The position numbers were made by a program, and so were the translations under genes. 64,000 nt of DNA from Roseomonas sp. KE2513 (GTDB lineage: Bacteria; Pseudomonadota; Alphaproteobacteria; Acetobacterales; Acetobacteraceae), in contig NZ_RCVR01000019.1 of the NCBI RefSeq assembly GCF_016107305.1, positions 46,376-110,375 on the forward strand, in the 5' to 3' direction. This document shows positions 36,425 to 45,013 of the stretch, one piece after another (position 1 is the stretch's first letter; every line of letters begins with the position of its first letter). A model generated the notes under the pieces. It saw only the letters and a program-made list of their open reading frames with translations, searched no databases and had not been told where the DNA came from.

Positions 36425-37390
36425 ATGTCCAACCCTCCCGCCAACCCGCCGCGCGGCCGCCTCTACGCCAGCATTCTCGAGACCGTCGGCGCAACGCCGC
36501 TCGTGCGCCTGCCCCGGCTGGAGGCGGCGGAATCCCTGCCTGCACGGCTGGCCCTGAAGCTCGAGTTCTTCAACCCGCTCGGCTCGGTGAAGGACCGCAT
36601 CGGCCTCGCGATGGTGGAGGAGGCGGAGCGCGCCGGCCTCATCTCGCCGGGCGAATCGACACTGATCGAGCCGACGTCGGGCAACACGGGCATCGCCCTC
36701 GCCTTCGTCGCGGCGGCCAAGGGTTACCGCCTGGTCGTCACCATGCCCGATGGCGCCAGTGCGGAGCGGCGGAAGATGATGGCGCTGCTCGGCGCGGAAC
36801 TCGTCCTCACCCCCGCCGCCAAGGGGATGGCCGGCGCCATCGCCCGCGCCGAGGCCCTGGTGGCGGAGACGCCGGGCGCCTGGATGCCGCGCCAGTTCGA
36901 CAATCCTGCCAACCCCGCGATGCACGCCGCCACCACGGCCGAGGAGATCTGGGCGGATACCGGCGGCGAGGTGGATGCGGTGGTCGGCGGAGTCGGCACG
37001 GGCGGCACGCTGACGGGCATCGCCCGCGCCCTGAAGCCGCGCCGGCCGGGGATGCGCGTGATCGCGGTGGAGCCCGCGGAATCCGCCGTTCTCTCGGGCG
37101 ACGAGCCCGGTCCCCACGACATCCAGGGCATCGGCGCCGGCTTCCGGCCCTCGGTGCTGGAGCTGGAGCGGATGGATGCCGTGCTGCGCGTCTCGGAGGG
37201 AGAGGCCCTGGCCGCCGCCCGCCGCTGCGCGCGGGAGGAGGGCATTCCGATCGGCATCTCCTCCGGCGCCGTATTGCACGCGGCGATCGAGGTGGCGCGC
37301 GACCCGGCGATGGCGGGAGGGCTGGTCGTCGCCATCGCCGCCAGCTTCGCCGAGCGCTACCTCTCGACGGAGCTTTTCGCGGACATCTAA
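36425..37390 (+). CDS. cysK: cysteine synthase A
   Basis: PLP enzyme that makes L-cysteine from O-acetylserine and sulfide. It has 321 residues. The PLP lysine is Lys56 (NPLGSVKDRIG). PTSGNTGIALAF, the GVGTGGTLTGIARALK phosphate-binding loop, IQGIGAGF and GISSGAV (Ser to pyridine N) are all present. The ATG at 36425 gives a normal start. An AT-rich leader (36300-36360) probably carries its promoter. Confidence 0.95.
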   Translation: MSNPPANPPRGRLYASILETVGATPLVRLPRLEAAESLPARLALKLEFFNPLGSVKDRIGLAMVEEAERAGLISPGESTLIEPTSGNTGIALAFVAAAKGYRLVVTMPDGASAERRKMMALLGAELVLTPAAKGMAGAIARAEALVAETPGAWMPRQFDNPANPAMHAATTAEEIWADTGGEVDAVVGGVGTGGTLTGIARALKPRRPGMRVIAVEPAESAVLSGDEPGPHDIQGIGAGFRPSVLELERMDAVLRVSEGEALAAARRCAREEGIPIGISSGAVLHAAIEVARDPAMAGGLVVAIAASFAERYLSTELFADI

Positions 37391-37400
37391 GCGCCATCCT

Positions 37401-37423
37401 GGGGCCGCGGCGAACGCGGCCCC
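37401..37423. terminator. hairpin between cysK and the convergent ATP-grasp gene
   Basis: Perfect 9-bp stem GGGGCCGCG / CGCGGCCCC with a 5-nt loop, 11 bp from each convergent gene end. It could serve both directions. No T-run. Confidence 0.5.
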
Positions 37424-37433
37424 GGGAGGAAGG

Positions 37434-38426
37434 TCAGGCCGCCACCCGCTGCGTCCGCGCGAGTTCCCGCCCGAGGAAGGAGGCGATGGCGCCGGGGCCG
37501 GAGCGGTCGGTGCCGGCCAGGCCCGCCGCGGCCTCGGCGTCGGGGTTGTAGTTCGTGTTCGTGTTCACGTCGTAGGTCAGCACCGCGCCCTCGGGCGTGC
37601 GGATGAACTCGATGCCCGCGACCTCGACGCCGTTGGCCGAGAGGAAGCCCTCCAGCCGCTCGCGCAGCGCCGGCTCGATCCCCTCGGGCAGAACGCGGAA
37701 ACGCGGGCCCGGCGCGGTGCCCACAGGGCAGGCCGCATCGCCGATGGCGGCGGAGGGCGCCGGCACCTCGCAGACATCCGCCGGGCAGAGCTCAAAGCCC
37801 GAGGAGGTGTCCACCTCGACCGCGTAGAGGAAGCGGCCGCCGACGAACTCCGCGCGGGTGATGAAGGGGCGGGCGGCGCGGATATAGTCCTGCAGCAGCC
37901 AGAGGCCGTCGGCCGGCTGCTCGTCCTCTGGCGCGTCGGCCAGGAAGGCGGCCAGGGAATCGGCATCGGAGAAGAGCCGGACGCCGAGGCCCTTGCCCCC
38001 GCGGTTAGGCTTCAGGATGAGCGGGCCCGTGCCGTAGCGGCGGCGGGCGGCGGCGACCACGTCCTCGGCCTCACCGCGCACTAGAACGGTGCCGGGCACC
38101 GCGACGCCGGCGGCTTCCAGCGCCGCGTACTGCCGCACCTTGCTGATCTCGAGGTCCAGCGCCCGCGGGCCGTTCACCACGCGCCGCCCGAAGCGCTCCA
38201 GCCAAGCGAGCACGCCCGCCGTCAGCTCCGCCGAGTAACGATGCCCGCGCGTGTGGGAGGAGGCGGACATGCGGTTGTAGAAAACCCCCTCCGGCGGCGG
38301 GGAGGAGAGGTCGAAGCTGCCGGAGGAAAGGTTCCACTCCGCCCAGGGCAGGCCGCGCTGGTCAAAGGCGCGCGCCAGCGGCGGCAGCCATTCCGGGTTC
38401 TCGTGGATGACGTGGATCTTGGACAT
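37434..38426 (-). CDS. RimK-like ATP-grasp protein
   Basis: A 330-residue ATP-grasp ligase-fold protein. It has VNGPRALDLEISKVRQYAALEAAGVAVPGT (lid region), PLILKPNRGGKGLGVRLF (ATP-binding Lys and Gly-rich loop) and the metal site ending in LTYDVNTNTNYNPDAE. Related enzymes join amino acids to peptides or proteins (RimK, LysX, alpha-L-glutamate ligases). The product cannot be predicted, and no partner carrier gene is adjacent. ATG 38426. Confidence 0.85.
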   Translation of the reverse strand: MSKIHVIHENPEWLPPLARAFDQRGLPWAEWNLSSGSFDLSSPPPEGVFYNRMSASSHTRGHRYSAELTAGVLAWLERFGRRVVNGPRALDLEISKVRQYAALEAAGVAVPGTVLVRGEAEDVVAAARRRYGTGPLILKPNRGGKGLGVRLFSDADSLAAFLADAPEDEQPADGLWLLQDYIRAARPFITRAEFVGGRFLYAVEVDTSSGFELCPADVCEVPAPSAAIGDAACPVGTAPGPRFRVLPEGIEPALRERLEGFLSANGVEVAGIEFIRTPEGAVLTYDVNTNTNYNPDAEAAAGLAGTDRSGPGAIASFLGRELARTQRVAA

Positions 38427-38515
38427 GCGGGCGCCTCCGTGCGCGCTTCGATGTGGAGAGCGGGTTAAACCCGATCAAGCCGCGTGCGAAGAGCTATTTC
38501 ACGGCCGGTCCCGCG

Positions 38516-38821
38516 CTACATCCCCAACCACCGCAACGCGGCCATCGCCGCGACGCCCGCCATGATCGAGGCGCCGAAGCTGCGCCACCGCACCTGCACC
38601 AGCGCGCAGACGATGCTTGCCAGCACCGCCGCCAGGTCCTGGCGCGAGAGGGCCAGGGCGACGTAGGCGGCGAAGAGCGGGGCCGGGAGGTTCCGCAGCA
38701 GCGCGTCCACGAGGGGCGGCGTGCGCACCGCCCGCAGCACCGCGTAGCCGCCCGCGCGGCACAGATAGGTGACGATCCCCATGGCCAGGATCGCCACCGT
38801 CACGTCCCAGCGAAGCGTCAC
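38516..38821 (-). CDS. azlD: branched-chain amino acid transport small subunit AzlD
   Basis: A 101-residue membrane protein, three to four helices (VAILAMGIVTYLCRAGGYAVL, LRNLPAPLFAAYVALAL, SIVCALVQVRWRSF), of the AzlD family. It pairs with AzlC to export branched-chain amino acids or analogues. Its GTG start overlaps the azlC stop (GTGA), so translation is coupled. Confidence 0.88.
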   Translation of the reverse strand: MTLRWDVTVAILAMGIVTYLCRAGGYAVLRAVRTPPLVDALLRNLPAPLFAAYVALALSRQDLAAVLASIVCALVQVRWRSFGASIMAGVAAMAALRWLGM

Positions 38822-39540
38822 GCGCCACCCTCCTCGCCTTGCCGGCGGCGGCGCGTCTCGGCCAGGGTGGCCGTCGTCGCCCCCGCGAGCGCGCCGGCCA
38901 GCAGCGGCACCGGCGGCGGCAGGCGCAGCGCCTGGGCCCCGACCGCCACGGCCGCAGCCACGAGCCAGGCCGGCACGTCCTGCCGCGGACCTCGCCAGAG
39001 CGCGACGAGAATCGAGACGAAGGTCGCCGTCGCCGCAAAGAACAGGGGGTGGTCGGCCGGCAGTGCCACCGCTGCGCCCAGCAGGTGCCCCGCGGCGGTC
39101 GAGGCCACCCATCCCACCCAGGTGAAGACTCCGAGGCCGAGAAGGAACCCCGCGTCCCGCCCGCCCGCGCGATGCTCCGCGACCGAGAGGGCGAAGGAGT
39201 GGTCTACCGCGAAGAACAGCGAGCCCCAGAGCCGCCACCCGCGCAGGTGGTCGAGCCAGAAGGCCAGCGCGGCACCCAGCGGCACGAGGCGGATGTTCAC
39301 AACGAAGGCGGCAATAGCCACCGCCAGCACGTCCGGCGGGTTCGTCCAAAGCTCCAGCGCCAGCAACTGCGAGGCGCCGGCGAAGACTACCGCGCTCATT
39401 ACGAGCGTCTCGGCCAGGCTCAACCCCTTCCCGAGCGCGATAACGCCGACGACGAGACCGAAGGGCGCGATCCCAAGAAGCATCGGCACGCCCCGCCGCG
39501 CGCCGCGCAGGATGCCCGCCTGGGTGAAGATCACTCGCAT
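38818..39540 (-). CDS. azlC: branched-chain amino acid exporter AzlC family protein
   Basis: A 240-residue integral membrane protein of the AzlC family. Typical blocks are GARRGVPMLLGIAPFGLVVGV, FAGASQLLALELW, NIRLVPLGAALAFWL and FFAVDHSFALS. The start ATG 39540 (MRVIFTQAG) is preferred. The frame stays open to 39657, but that part is repeat copy D and would give a false N-terminus. Confidence 0.9.
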   Translation of the reverse strand: MRVIFTQAGILRGARRGVPMLLGIAPFGLVVGVIALGKGLSLAETLVMSAVVFAGASQLLALELWTNPPDVLAVAIAAFVVNIRLVPLGAALAFWLDHLRGWRLWGSLFFAVDHSFALSVAEHRAGGRDAGFLLGLGVFTWVGWVASTAAGHLLGAAVALPADHPLFFAATATFVSILVALWRGPRQDVPAWLVAAAVAVGAQALRLPPPVPLLAGALAGATTATLAETRRRRQGEEGGA

Positions 39541-39612
39541 GCGCGCGGGTATAGGCCGGGGAGGGGCGGGGACACCATGCGCTGGGCTTCTTCTGCCGTG
39601 CTTATGGCCGCA

Positions 39613-39786
39613 GGGGAGAAGAAGGAGTTCTTCCCTCCCTAGACCCCCTCCCATCATCTTTTCTTCGAGCTTGAACCCTTGAACGGCGGGGGTGCCTCGG
39701 GCCGATGACCAGAGGCGACGGCACGTTCAGGAAGGTTCCACGACAGCCAGAGCGGGATCCAGCGCCCCAGGCTCTCTCCGGGGCCG
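39613..39786 (-). repeat. dispersed four-hairpin 3'-UTR element, copy D (divergent)
   Basis: Starts 9 nt after the recX stop on the minus strand. The first two modules are reduced (AGCGCCCCAGGCTCTCTCC on the plus strand). The third module keeps GAGGCGACGGCACG next to CCTCGG. The fourth keeps GGGGAGAAGAA/TTCTTCCCTCCC. The most decayed copy, but the order and spacing match copies B, C and E. Confidence 0.75.
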
Positions 39787-39794
39787 GTCGGCCC

Positions 39795-40457
39795 CTAGCC
39801 CTGGCGGGAAGCGATGATCCGCGCCTCGGCCTCGGCGGGGTCGGTGTCGAGCGCCGCCTCCGCCACCTCGCGCGGGAAGCCGGCGCGGGCGAGAGCGCCC
39901 ATGGCCTTCATCCGGGCGGCGCGGGCGGCTTCCGCCTCCTCCGGCGGGTTGCGGTCAAAAGGGCCCTGGCGGCGGCGGCGCAGATGGGCGAGGGCCGCCG
40001 TCACCTCGTCCGTCCCGGCCTCCTCCAGCGTGCCGGCGGCGGTTTCCCCGCCCACGCCCTTGGCGGCCAGGTGCGCCGCGATGGCCCGGCGCGAACGACC
40101 GGCGCGGGAGAGGCGGCGGGTGCGCGCGGCGGCGAAGGCGGCGTCGTCCACCGCGCCGGCCGCGACCATCCGCTTCGCCACGGCCAGGGCCGCCGCCCGC
40201 CCCGCAGCCGCGAGCGGCGCGATGGCCTCGGGCGCCATCCCCTCCGCCGCCGCGCGCTGCGCCCAGCGGCCGACGCGGCGGGTCAGGACGCGCGCGAGCC
40301 CCGCCTCGGTCGCGGCGAAGCGCGCGAGATGGTTCAGCGCGGCCTCGTGCAGCCGCGCCTCGGTGGGAGCGGGGCCGGCCAGGATGGGACGGCGCTCGCG
40401 CGGGCCGCGCCCGGCCTTCCGCTCCTTCCCGCCGCCTGATCCGTCTCTCTCGCCCAT
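39795..40457 (-). CDS. recX: regulatory protein RecX
   Basis: A 220-residue all-helical modulator that inhibits RecA filaments. Triple-helix repeats are visible: RLHEAALNHLARFAATEAGLARVLTRRV, DAAFAAARTRRLSRAGRSRRAIAAHLAAKGV and the C-terminal KAMGALARAGFPREVAEAAL. The highly basic N-terminus (KERKAGRGPRERR) is common in alphaproteobacterial RecX. recA is not in the window. Confidence 0.85.
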   Translation of the reverse strand: MGERDGSGGGKERKAGRGPRERRPILAGPAPTEARLHEAALNHLARFAATEAGLARVLTRRVGRWAQRAAAEGMAPEAIAPLAAAGRAAALAVAKRMVAAGAVDDAAFAAARTRRLSRAGRSRRAIAAHLAAKGVGGETAAGTLEEAGTDEVTAALAHLRRRRQGPFDRNPPEEAEAARAARMKAMGALARAGFPREVAEAALDTDPAEAEARIIASRQG

Positions 40458-40685
40458 GGCCTTCCTTGCTTCCGCCGGAGCCTGCCACGCCGCGGCCGAA
40501 GGGGGGAGGGGCCTGAGACCGCCCGGCCCCGCGAAACCCCGCCCCGCCGGGGGGCGTTCCTATGGTCGATCCAAGCATCGAAACGACCGAACCAGGCGCC
40601 CCGGCGCCCGCTGAGCCGTTCCCGTCATCGTCCCGGCCTGGCCAGGCGGCGGCGACCGAATGAACCCATCGAGAGGAGACGACGC

Positions 40686-41882
40686 GTGACCGTTCGTTCC
40701 AGCCAGTCCCGCCTGCTCGGCTTCACCGCCGCCGCCGCCCTTCTCGCCATGGGCGCCGTCGCCCAGGCGCAGACAGGTGCCCAGACGGGCGCCCAGCGGG
40801 ACGGCACGCCGGGCAACCCGCCCTCCACTGCCACCCAGCGCGCCGCCGACGCAGCGACCGGCAACGTCACGCCGCCCGACGGCACCCCCGGCAACCCGCC
40901 CGGCACCGCCCTGGGCCGCGCGGCGGACCGTGCCGGCGATGCCGTCTCCGGTGCCAACCAGCGCGCGGGCGATCCGCTGAACACGCAGAACCGACCGGAT
41001 GGCACGCCGGGCAACCCGCCGGGCACGGCGCTCGGCCGCGCCACAGACCGGGCCCTGGACAACGCGCAGGGCGCGAACCAGCGCGCGGGCGACCCCGCCA
41101 ACACTGCCGGTCGCCCCGACGGCACGCCTGACAATCCCCCGGGCACCGTCGTCACCCGCGGCATCGACCGCGCCCTCGGCACGAATACCTCCGGCGCCTT
41201 CCCCGAGAACGAGCGCGGCAACAACGAGCGCTCCGCCGGCCCCGCGGCCGAGGGCAACCGCGCGACGGTGACGGGCCGCGGCCAGGCCGCTGGCGGCGGG
41301 GAGCGCAGCAACGAGCCGGCAGCCGCCAATGCCGATCCCAGCCGGATGGGCAGCACCCGTGGCGCGGCCAGCCCGAGCCAGAACAGCCAGGTGACCGGCG
41401 GCGGCCAGCCCGGTGCGGTGAACACTACGCCCGATGGCGGCCAGGCGCGGGCTGGCACGATGTCCGTGCCGCTGCAGAACAACGCGGCCGGTAATGCCCC
41501 GGCCGATCCAGCCGGCCGGAGCGGCACGACCGCAGGCCGCGGCGCCGCGGCGACTGGGGCGATGGCTGGCGCGGGCACGGCCGCCACGGCGCCGGCAGCG
41601 CAGACCGAGCGCGCCAGCCGCATCATCGGCGCCAGCGTTTTCAACGAGCGTAACGAGTCCATCGGCTCGATCGACGACATCATCCTCGCCCAGGGCAATT
41701 CGTCGCCCATGGCGGTGGTCTCGGTCGGCGGCTTCCTCGGCATCGGCGCGAAGCTGGTCGCCGTGCCGATGTCCGACCTTCGCTGGTCGGCGGCCGACAA
41801 CCGTTGGACCATCACTGGCGCGACGCGGGAAAGCCTGACCTCGCTGCCGGCCTATTCCTACGACGCTGCCCGCCGCGGCTGA
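40686..41882 (+). CDS. secreted PRC-barrel protein with DGTPGNPP repeats
   Basis: A 398-residue protein. It has a signal peptide (about 1-29, ending AVAQAQ) and four repeats starting at residues 39, 65, 105 and 145 with the core DGTP(G/D)NPP(S/G)T followed by a short ...R(A/G)xDR helix-like part. The last three are spaced exactly 40 residues apart. A low-complexity Gly/Ala/Asn stretch (about 170-305) precedes a C-terminal PRC-barrel (about 312-398: RIIGASVFNERNESIGSIDDIILA, GGFLGIGAKLVAVPMSDLRW). PRC-barrels bind ligands or partners. The repeat is shared with the gene at 42086. GTG start behind gaggaga. Location: periplasm or outside. Confidence 0.85.
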   Translation: MTVRSSQSRLLGFTAAAALLAMGAVAQAQTGAQTGAQRDGTPGNPPSTATQRAADAATGNVTPPDGTPGNPPGTALGRAADRAGDAVSGANQRAGDPLNTQNRPDGTPGNPPGTALGRATDRALDNAQGANQRAGDPANTAGRPDGTPDNPPGTVVTRGIDRALGTNTSGAFPENERGNNERSAGPAAEGNRATVTGRGQAAGGGERSNEPAAANADPSRMGSTRGAASPSQNSQVTGGGQPGAVNTTPDGGQARAGTMSVPLQNNAAGNAPADPAGRSGTTAGRGAAATGAMAGAGTAATAPAAQTERASRIIGASVFNERNESIGSIDDIILAQGNSSPMAVVSVGGFLGIGAKLVAVPMSDLRWSAADNRWTITGATRESLTSLPAYSYDAARRG

Positions 41883-41903
41883 ACGGGCGGGCGTGACGAT
41901 CCG

Positions 41904-41936
41904 GGGCCCGGGCGCTCGCGCCCGGGCCCTTCGTCT
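41904..41936 (+). terminator. Rho-independent terminator of the PRC-barrel gene
   Basis: Perfect 12-bp GC stem GGGCCCGGGCGC / GCGCCCGGGCCC followed by TTCGTCTTTAT. It lies 22 bp after the stop. Confidence 0.75.
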
Positions 41937-42085
41937 TTATGACCATTCTGTCAGGTCTGTGACATTCCGGCCCATGTGGCGAAACGCTTCGGTTCTGCAC
42001 AGGAACCGGGACAGCATTGCCGCGTTGGCCCCATAGGTCCCGCTTCGATAGCGGGGCCGCAACAACTCGATCGGGAAGAGACCTG

Positions 42086-42577
42086 ATGTCATCCGCCACA
42101 CTGAAAGCGACCACGCTGGCCCTGGCCTTCCTCGGGCTGGCCGCCTGCAGCAGCGACCCGCTGAACACCGCCAATCGCCGCGACGGCACGCCGGGCAACC
42201 CGCCCTCCACTGCCACGCAGCGCGCGGTTGATAGCGTGACCGGCGACCGCACCCCCGCCGACGGCACCCCCGGCAACCCGCCCGGCACCGCGCTTGGCCG
42301 CGCCGCCGACCGTGTGAACGAGCGCGCCGGCGATCCGCTGAACGTCGACGGCCGCCCGGACTGCACGCCCGGCAACCCGCCCGGCACCGCCGTGTCCCGC
42401 ACCCTCGGCACCACCGACCCGTCTGACTGCCGCCCGGTGGCCCGCCGCGCCCGCCGCCACGTGAACCAGGCTCGGGCCCGCACGACCACGCCGCGCCCCG
42501 CCGCAACGGCCCCGACCACCGGCACCGGCGCCACCGGCCCCGGCGGCAGCCCGGCCTTCAACAACCAGGGCAGCTGA
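42086..42577 (+). CDS. small lipoprotein with DGTPGNPP repeats
   Basis: A 163-residue predicted lipoprotein. It has the signal LALAFLGLAAC with lipid-modified Cys21, then three repeats at residues 33, 59 and 92 with the core (D)GTPGNPP(S/G)TA (the third reads DCTPGNPPGTA). A basic Arg-rich part (RRARRHVNQARAR) and a Thr/Ala/Gly tail follow. The first two repeats match those of the upstream PRC-barrel protein in residues and nearly in bases, so the genes share a duplicated segment. No known domain. ATG 42086 has gggaagag upstream. Confidence 0.8.
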   Translation: MSSATLKATTLALAFLGLAACSSDPLNTANRRDGTPGNPPSTATQRAVDSVTGDRTPADGTPGNPPGTALGRAADRVNERAGDPLNVDGRPDCTPGNPPGTAVSRTLGTTDPSDCRPVARRARRHVNQARARTTTPRPAATAPTTGTGATGPGGSPAFNNQGS

Positions 42578-42596
42578 ACCCATCCAGGTCCGGCTT

Positions 42597-42636
42597 GAAG
42601 GGGGCGCCGCAACTGCGGCGCCCCCTTCGTCATTTC
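42597..42636 (+). terminator. Rho-independent terminator of the repeat lipoprotein gene
   Basis: Perfect 14-bp stem GAAGGGGGCGCCGC / GCGGCGCCCCCTTC with an AACT loop, then GTCATTTC. It lies 20 bp after the stop. Confidence 0.75.
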
Positions 42637-42760
42637 TGCCATGCCCGGAAGCGGCCCCTGGTCCTTTGACCCGACGGGCCCTTTCCGCCATCTTCCCGCG
42701 TTCCCGCCCGGCGACGCGACACCCGCACCGCCCGCGGGCCCTACCGGAGGGCCACGCCGC

Positions 42761-43966
42761 GTGATCCCCGCCCTGATGCCGAACTACAACCGCGCCGACC
42801 TCGCCTTCGAGCGGGGTGAGGGCGCCTGGCTGTGGGATGGGCAGGGGCGACGATACCTCGACTTCGGCTCGGGGATCGCGACCAGCAGCCTCGGCCACGC
42901 GCACCCGCACCTCGTCGCCGCCATCGCGGAGCAGGCGGGCAAGGTGATGCACAGCTCGAACCTCTACCGCATCCCGCAGGCCGAGCGGCTCGCCGCACGG
43001 CTGGTCGAGGCCACGCCCTTCGCGGACAGCGTCTACTTCTCCAACTCGGGCGCCGAGGCGAACGAGGCCATGGTGAAGGCGGTGCGCAAGTACCACGCCG
43101 ATGCCGGCCACCCCGAGCGCTTCCGCACCATCTGCTTCGAGGGCGCCTTCCACGGCCGGACGCTCGCGATGATCTCGGCCACCGGCAACAAGAAGTACCT
43201 GGAGGGCTTCGGCCCGCCGGTGGACGGCTTCGACCACGTTCCCTTCGGCAACATGAACGCCGTGCGGGACGCGATCACGAAGGAGACGGCCGCCATCATG
43301 ATCGAGCCCGTGCAGGGGGAGGGCGGCGTGCGCCCGGCGGATCTCCGCTTCCTGCAGGAGCTGCGCGCCACCTGCGACGAGTTCGGCCTGCTGCTGGCGC
43401 TGGACGAGGTGCAGACCGGCATGGGACGCTCCGGCAAGCTCTGGGCGCACCAGTGGGCCGGGATCGAGCCGGACATCATGTCCTCCGCCAAGGGTATCGG
43501 CGGCGGCTTCCCCCTGGCGGCGACGCTCGCGAAGGAGAAGGTGGCGGTGCACCTCAAGCCCGGCACCCATGGCAGCACCTATGGCGGGGGCCCGCTCGCC
43601 TGCGCCGCGGGGAATGCCGTGCTGGACGTGATCCTGGCGCCGGGCTTCCTCGACAAGGTCGATCACGTCGCGCGCTATCTCTGGCGCGGCATGCTCGACC
43701 TCTCCGCGCGCCACCCGAAGGTGGTCGTGGGGGTGCAGGGCGCGGGGCTGCTGCTCGGCCTTCGCCTGACCGACGCCGTCTCCAACGGCGAGATGCAGGG
43801 CGCGGCCCTGGCCGAGGGGCTGCTGACGGTGGCCGCCGGCATGAACGTGCTGCGGGTCGCGCCGCCGCTCGTCATCATCGAGGCCGAGGTGGACGAGGCG
43901 CTGCGCCTCCTCGACCGCGCCTGCCTCCGCATGACGCCCGGCGAGGCGAAGGCGGCGGCGAAGTGA
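42761..43966 (+). CDS. argD: acetylornithine aminotransferase
   Basis: PLP enzyme of arginine synthesis (N-acetylglutamate semialdehyde to acetylornithine; often also the DapC step). It has about 401 residues. [71 protein letters not shown] and the PLP lysine in [14 protein letters not shown] are present. I prefer GTG 42761 (ggagg upstream); ATG 42776 (MPNYNRAD) is the alternative. A longer frame to 42641 lacks similarity. It overlaps argF by GTGA. Confidence 0.95.
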   Translation: MIPALMPNYNRADLAFERGEGAWLWDGQGRRYLDFGSGIATSSLGHAHPHLVAAIAEQAGKVMHSSNLYRIPQAERLAARLVEATPFADSVYFSNSGAEANEAMVKAVRKYHADAGHPERFRTICFEGAFHGRTLAMISATGNKKYLEGFGPPVDGFDHVPFGNMNAVRDAITKETAAIMIEPVQGEGGVRPADLRFLQELRATCDEFGLLLALDEVQTGMGRSGKLWAHQWAGIEPDIMSSAKGIGGGFPLAATLAKEKVAVHLKPGTHGSTYGGGPLACAAGNAVLDVILAPGFLDKVDHVARYLWRGMLDLSARHPKVVVGVQGAGLLLGLRLTDAVSNGEMQGAALAEGLLTVAAGMNVLRVAPPLVIIEAEVDEALRLLDRACLRMTPGEAKAAAK

Positions 43967-44916
43967 GCGCTGCGTTAAGGACCGTGGACGGGGGGCCGGT
44001 GGCCCCCCGCCACTTCCTCGAGGTGATGGATTTCGACGGGCCGACGCTGCGCCGCATGCTCGACCTGGCGCGTGAGGCGAAGGCCGGGCGCGTGCCGGGC
44101 AAGCCGCTGGCCGGCAAGAGCGTGGCGCTGATCTTCGAGAAGCCCTCCACCCGCACCCGCGTCTCCTTCGAGGTGGGCATCACGCAGCTCGGCGGCCACG
44201 CGGTGGTGCTCTCGGGGCGCGACATGCAGCTCGGCCGCGGCGAGACGCCGGCGGACACGGCGAAGGTGCTGTCCCGCTACGTCGATGCCATCATGCTGCG
44301 CACCGACGACGTCTCGAAGCTTCGTGGCTTGGCGGAGCACGCGACGGTGCCGGTGATCAACGGCCTGACCGACGTGTCCCACCCCTGCCAGATCATGGCC
44401 GACGTGCTCACCTTCGAGGAGCATCGCGGGCCGATCGCCGGGCAAACAGTCGCCTGGACGGGAGACGGCAACAACGTCGCGCAGAGCTTCATCCAGGCGG
44501 CCGCGCGCTTCGACTTCACGCTGCGCCTCGCCACCCCCGATGCCCTGCGCGCGCCCGCCGACCTCGTCGCCTGGGCTCGGCGCGAGGGCGCGCGCATCGA
44601 GGAGACGGACGACCCCGCTGCCGCCGTGCGCGGCGCCCGCTGCGTGGTGACGGATACCTGGGTCTCCATGTCCGACGAGAAGCCGGACGCGGCGGCGGTG
44701 AACCGCCACAACCTGCTGGCCCCTTACCAGCTCAACGCCGCCCTCATGCGCCACGCGGCGCCGGACGCGATCGTCATGCACTGCCTGCCTGCCCATCGCG
44801 GGGAGGAGATCACCGAGGAGGTGATCGACGGGCCGCAGAGCGTCGTCTTCGACGAGGCGGAGAACCGGCTGCACGCGCAGAAGGGCGTGCTGCTCTGGGC
44901 GCTGGGCCTCGGCTGA
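43963..44916 (+). CDS. argF: ornithine carbamoyltransferase
   Basis: Makes citrulline from ornithine and carbamoyl phosphate. It has 317 residues, with [14 protein letters not shown] (carbamoyl-phosphate site), [11 protein letters not shown] (HPCQ), [17 protein letters not shown] and [12 protein letters not shown] (Cys for ornithine). The GTG start overlaps the argD stop as GTGA, giving an argDF unit. Confidence 0.95.
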   Translation: MSAALRTVDGGPVAPRHFLEVMDFDGPTLRRMLDLAREAKAGRVPGKPLAGKSVALIFEKPSTRTRVSFEVGITQLGGHAVVLSGRDMQLGRGETPADTAKVLSRYVDAIMLRTDDVSKLRGLAEHATVPVINGLTDVSHPCQIMADVLTFEEHRGPIAGQTVAWTGDGNNVAQSFIQAAARFDFTLRLATPDALRAPADLVAWARREGARIEETDDPAAAVRGARCVVTDTWVSMSDEKPDAAAVNRHNLLAPYQLNAALMRHAAPDAIVMHCLPAHRGEEITEEVIDGPQSVVFDEAENRLHAQKGVLLWALGLG

Positions 44917-44941
44917 AGAGGGCGAGGCCGCCGCTGGGACC

Positions 44942-44955
44942 TTGATCAGGATCAA
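44942..44955. promoter_or_regulatory. FNR/FixK-type box
   Basis: TTGAT-CAGG-ATCAA matches the FNR/FixK/ANR consensus TTGAT-N4-ATCAA exactly and sits in an 18-bp perfect palindrome (CCTTGATC...GATCAAGG). Its centre is about 65 bp before the ATG of the CBS/BON gene and 45 bp upstream of a possible -10 (CATAAT, 44994-44999). Low-oxygen control is inferred. Confidence 0.7.
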
Positions 44956-45013
44956 GGCCCCCGCTGCCCGGCAGGCCCAGTCTTCCCCCCGGACATAATC
45001 CGGGAGAGAGGCG

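Noticed and set aside
36217..37397. Overlapping frames opposite and across cysK
   Set aside because: cysK has all PLP-enzyme motifs; the rest are shadows of its codon bias.
40800..42360. Regular DNA repeats as a CRISPR-like array
   Set aside because: The repeats are in frame, translate to DGTPGNPP units in two exported proteins, and spacers are coding and not unique DNA of uniform length.
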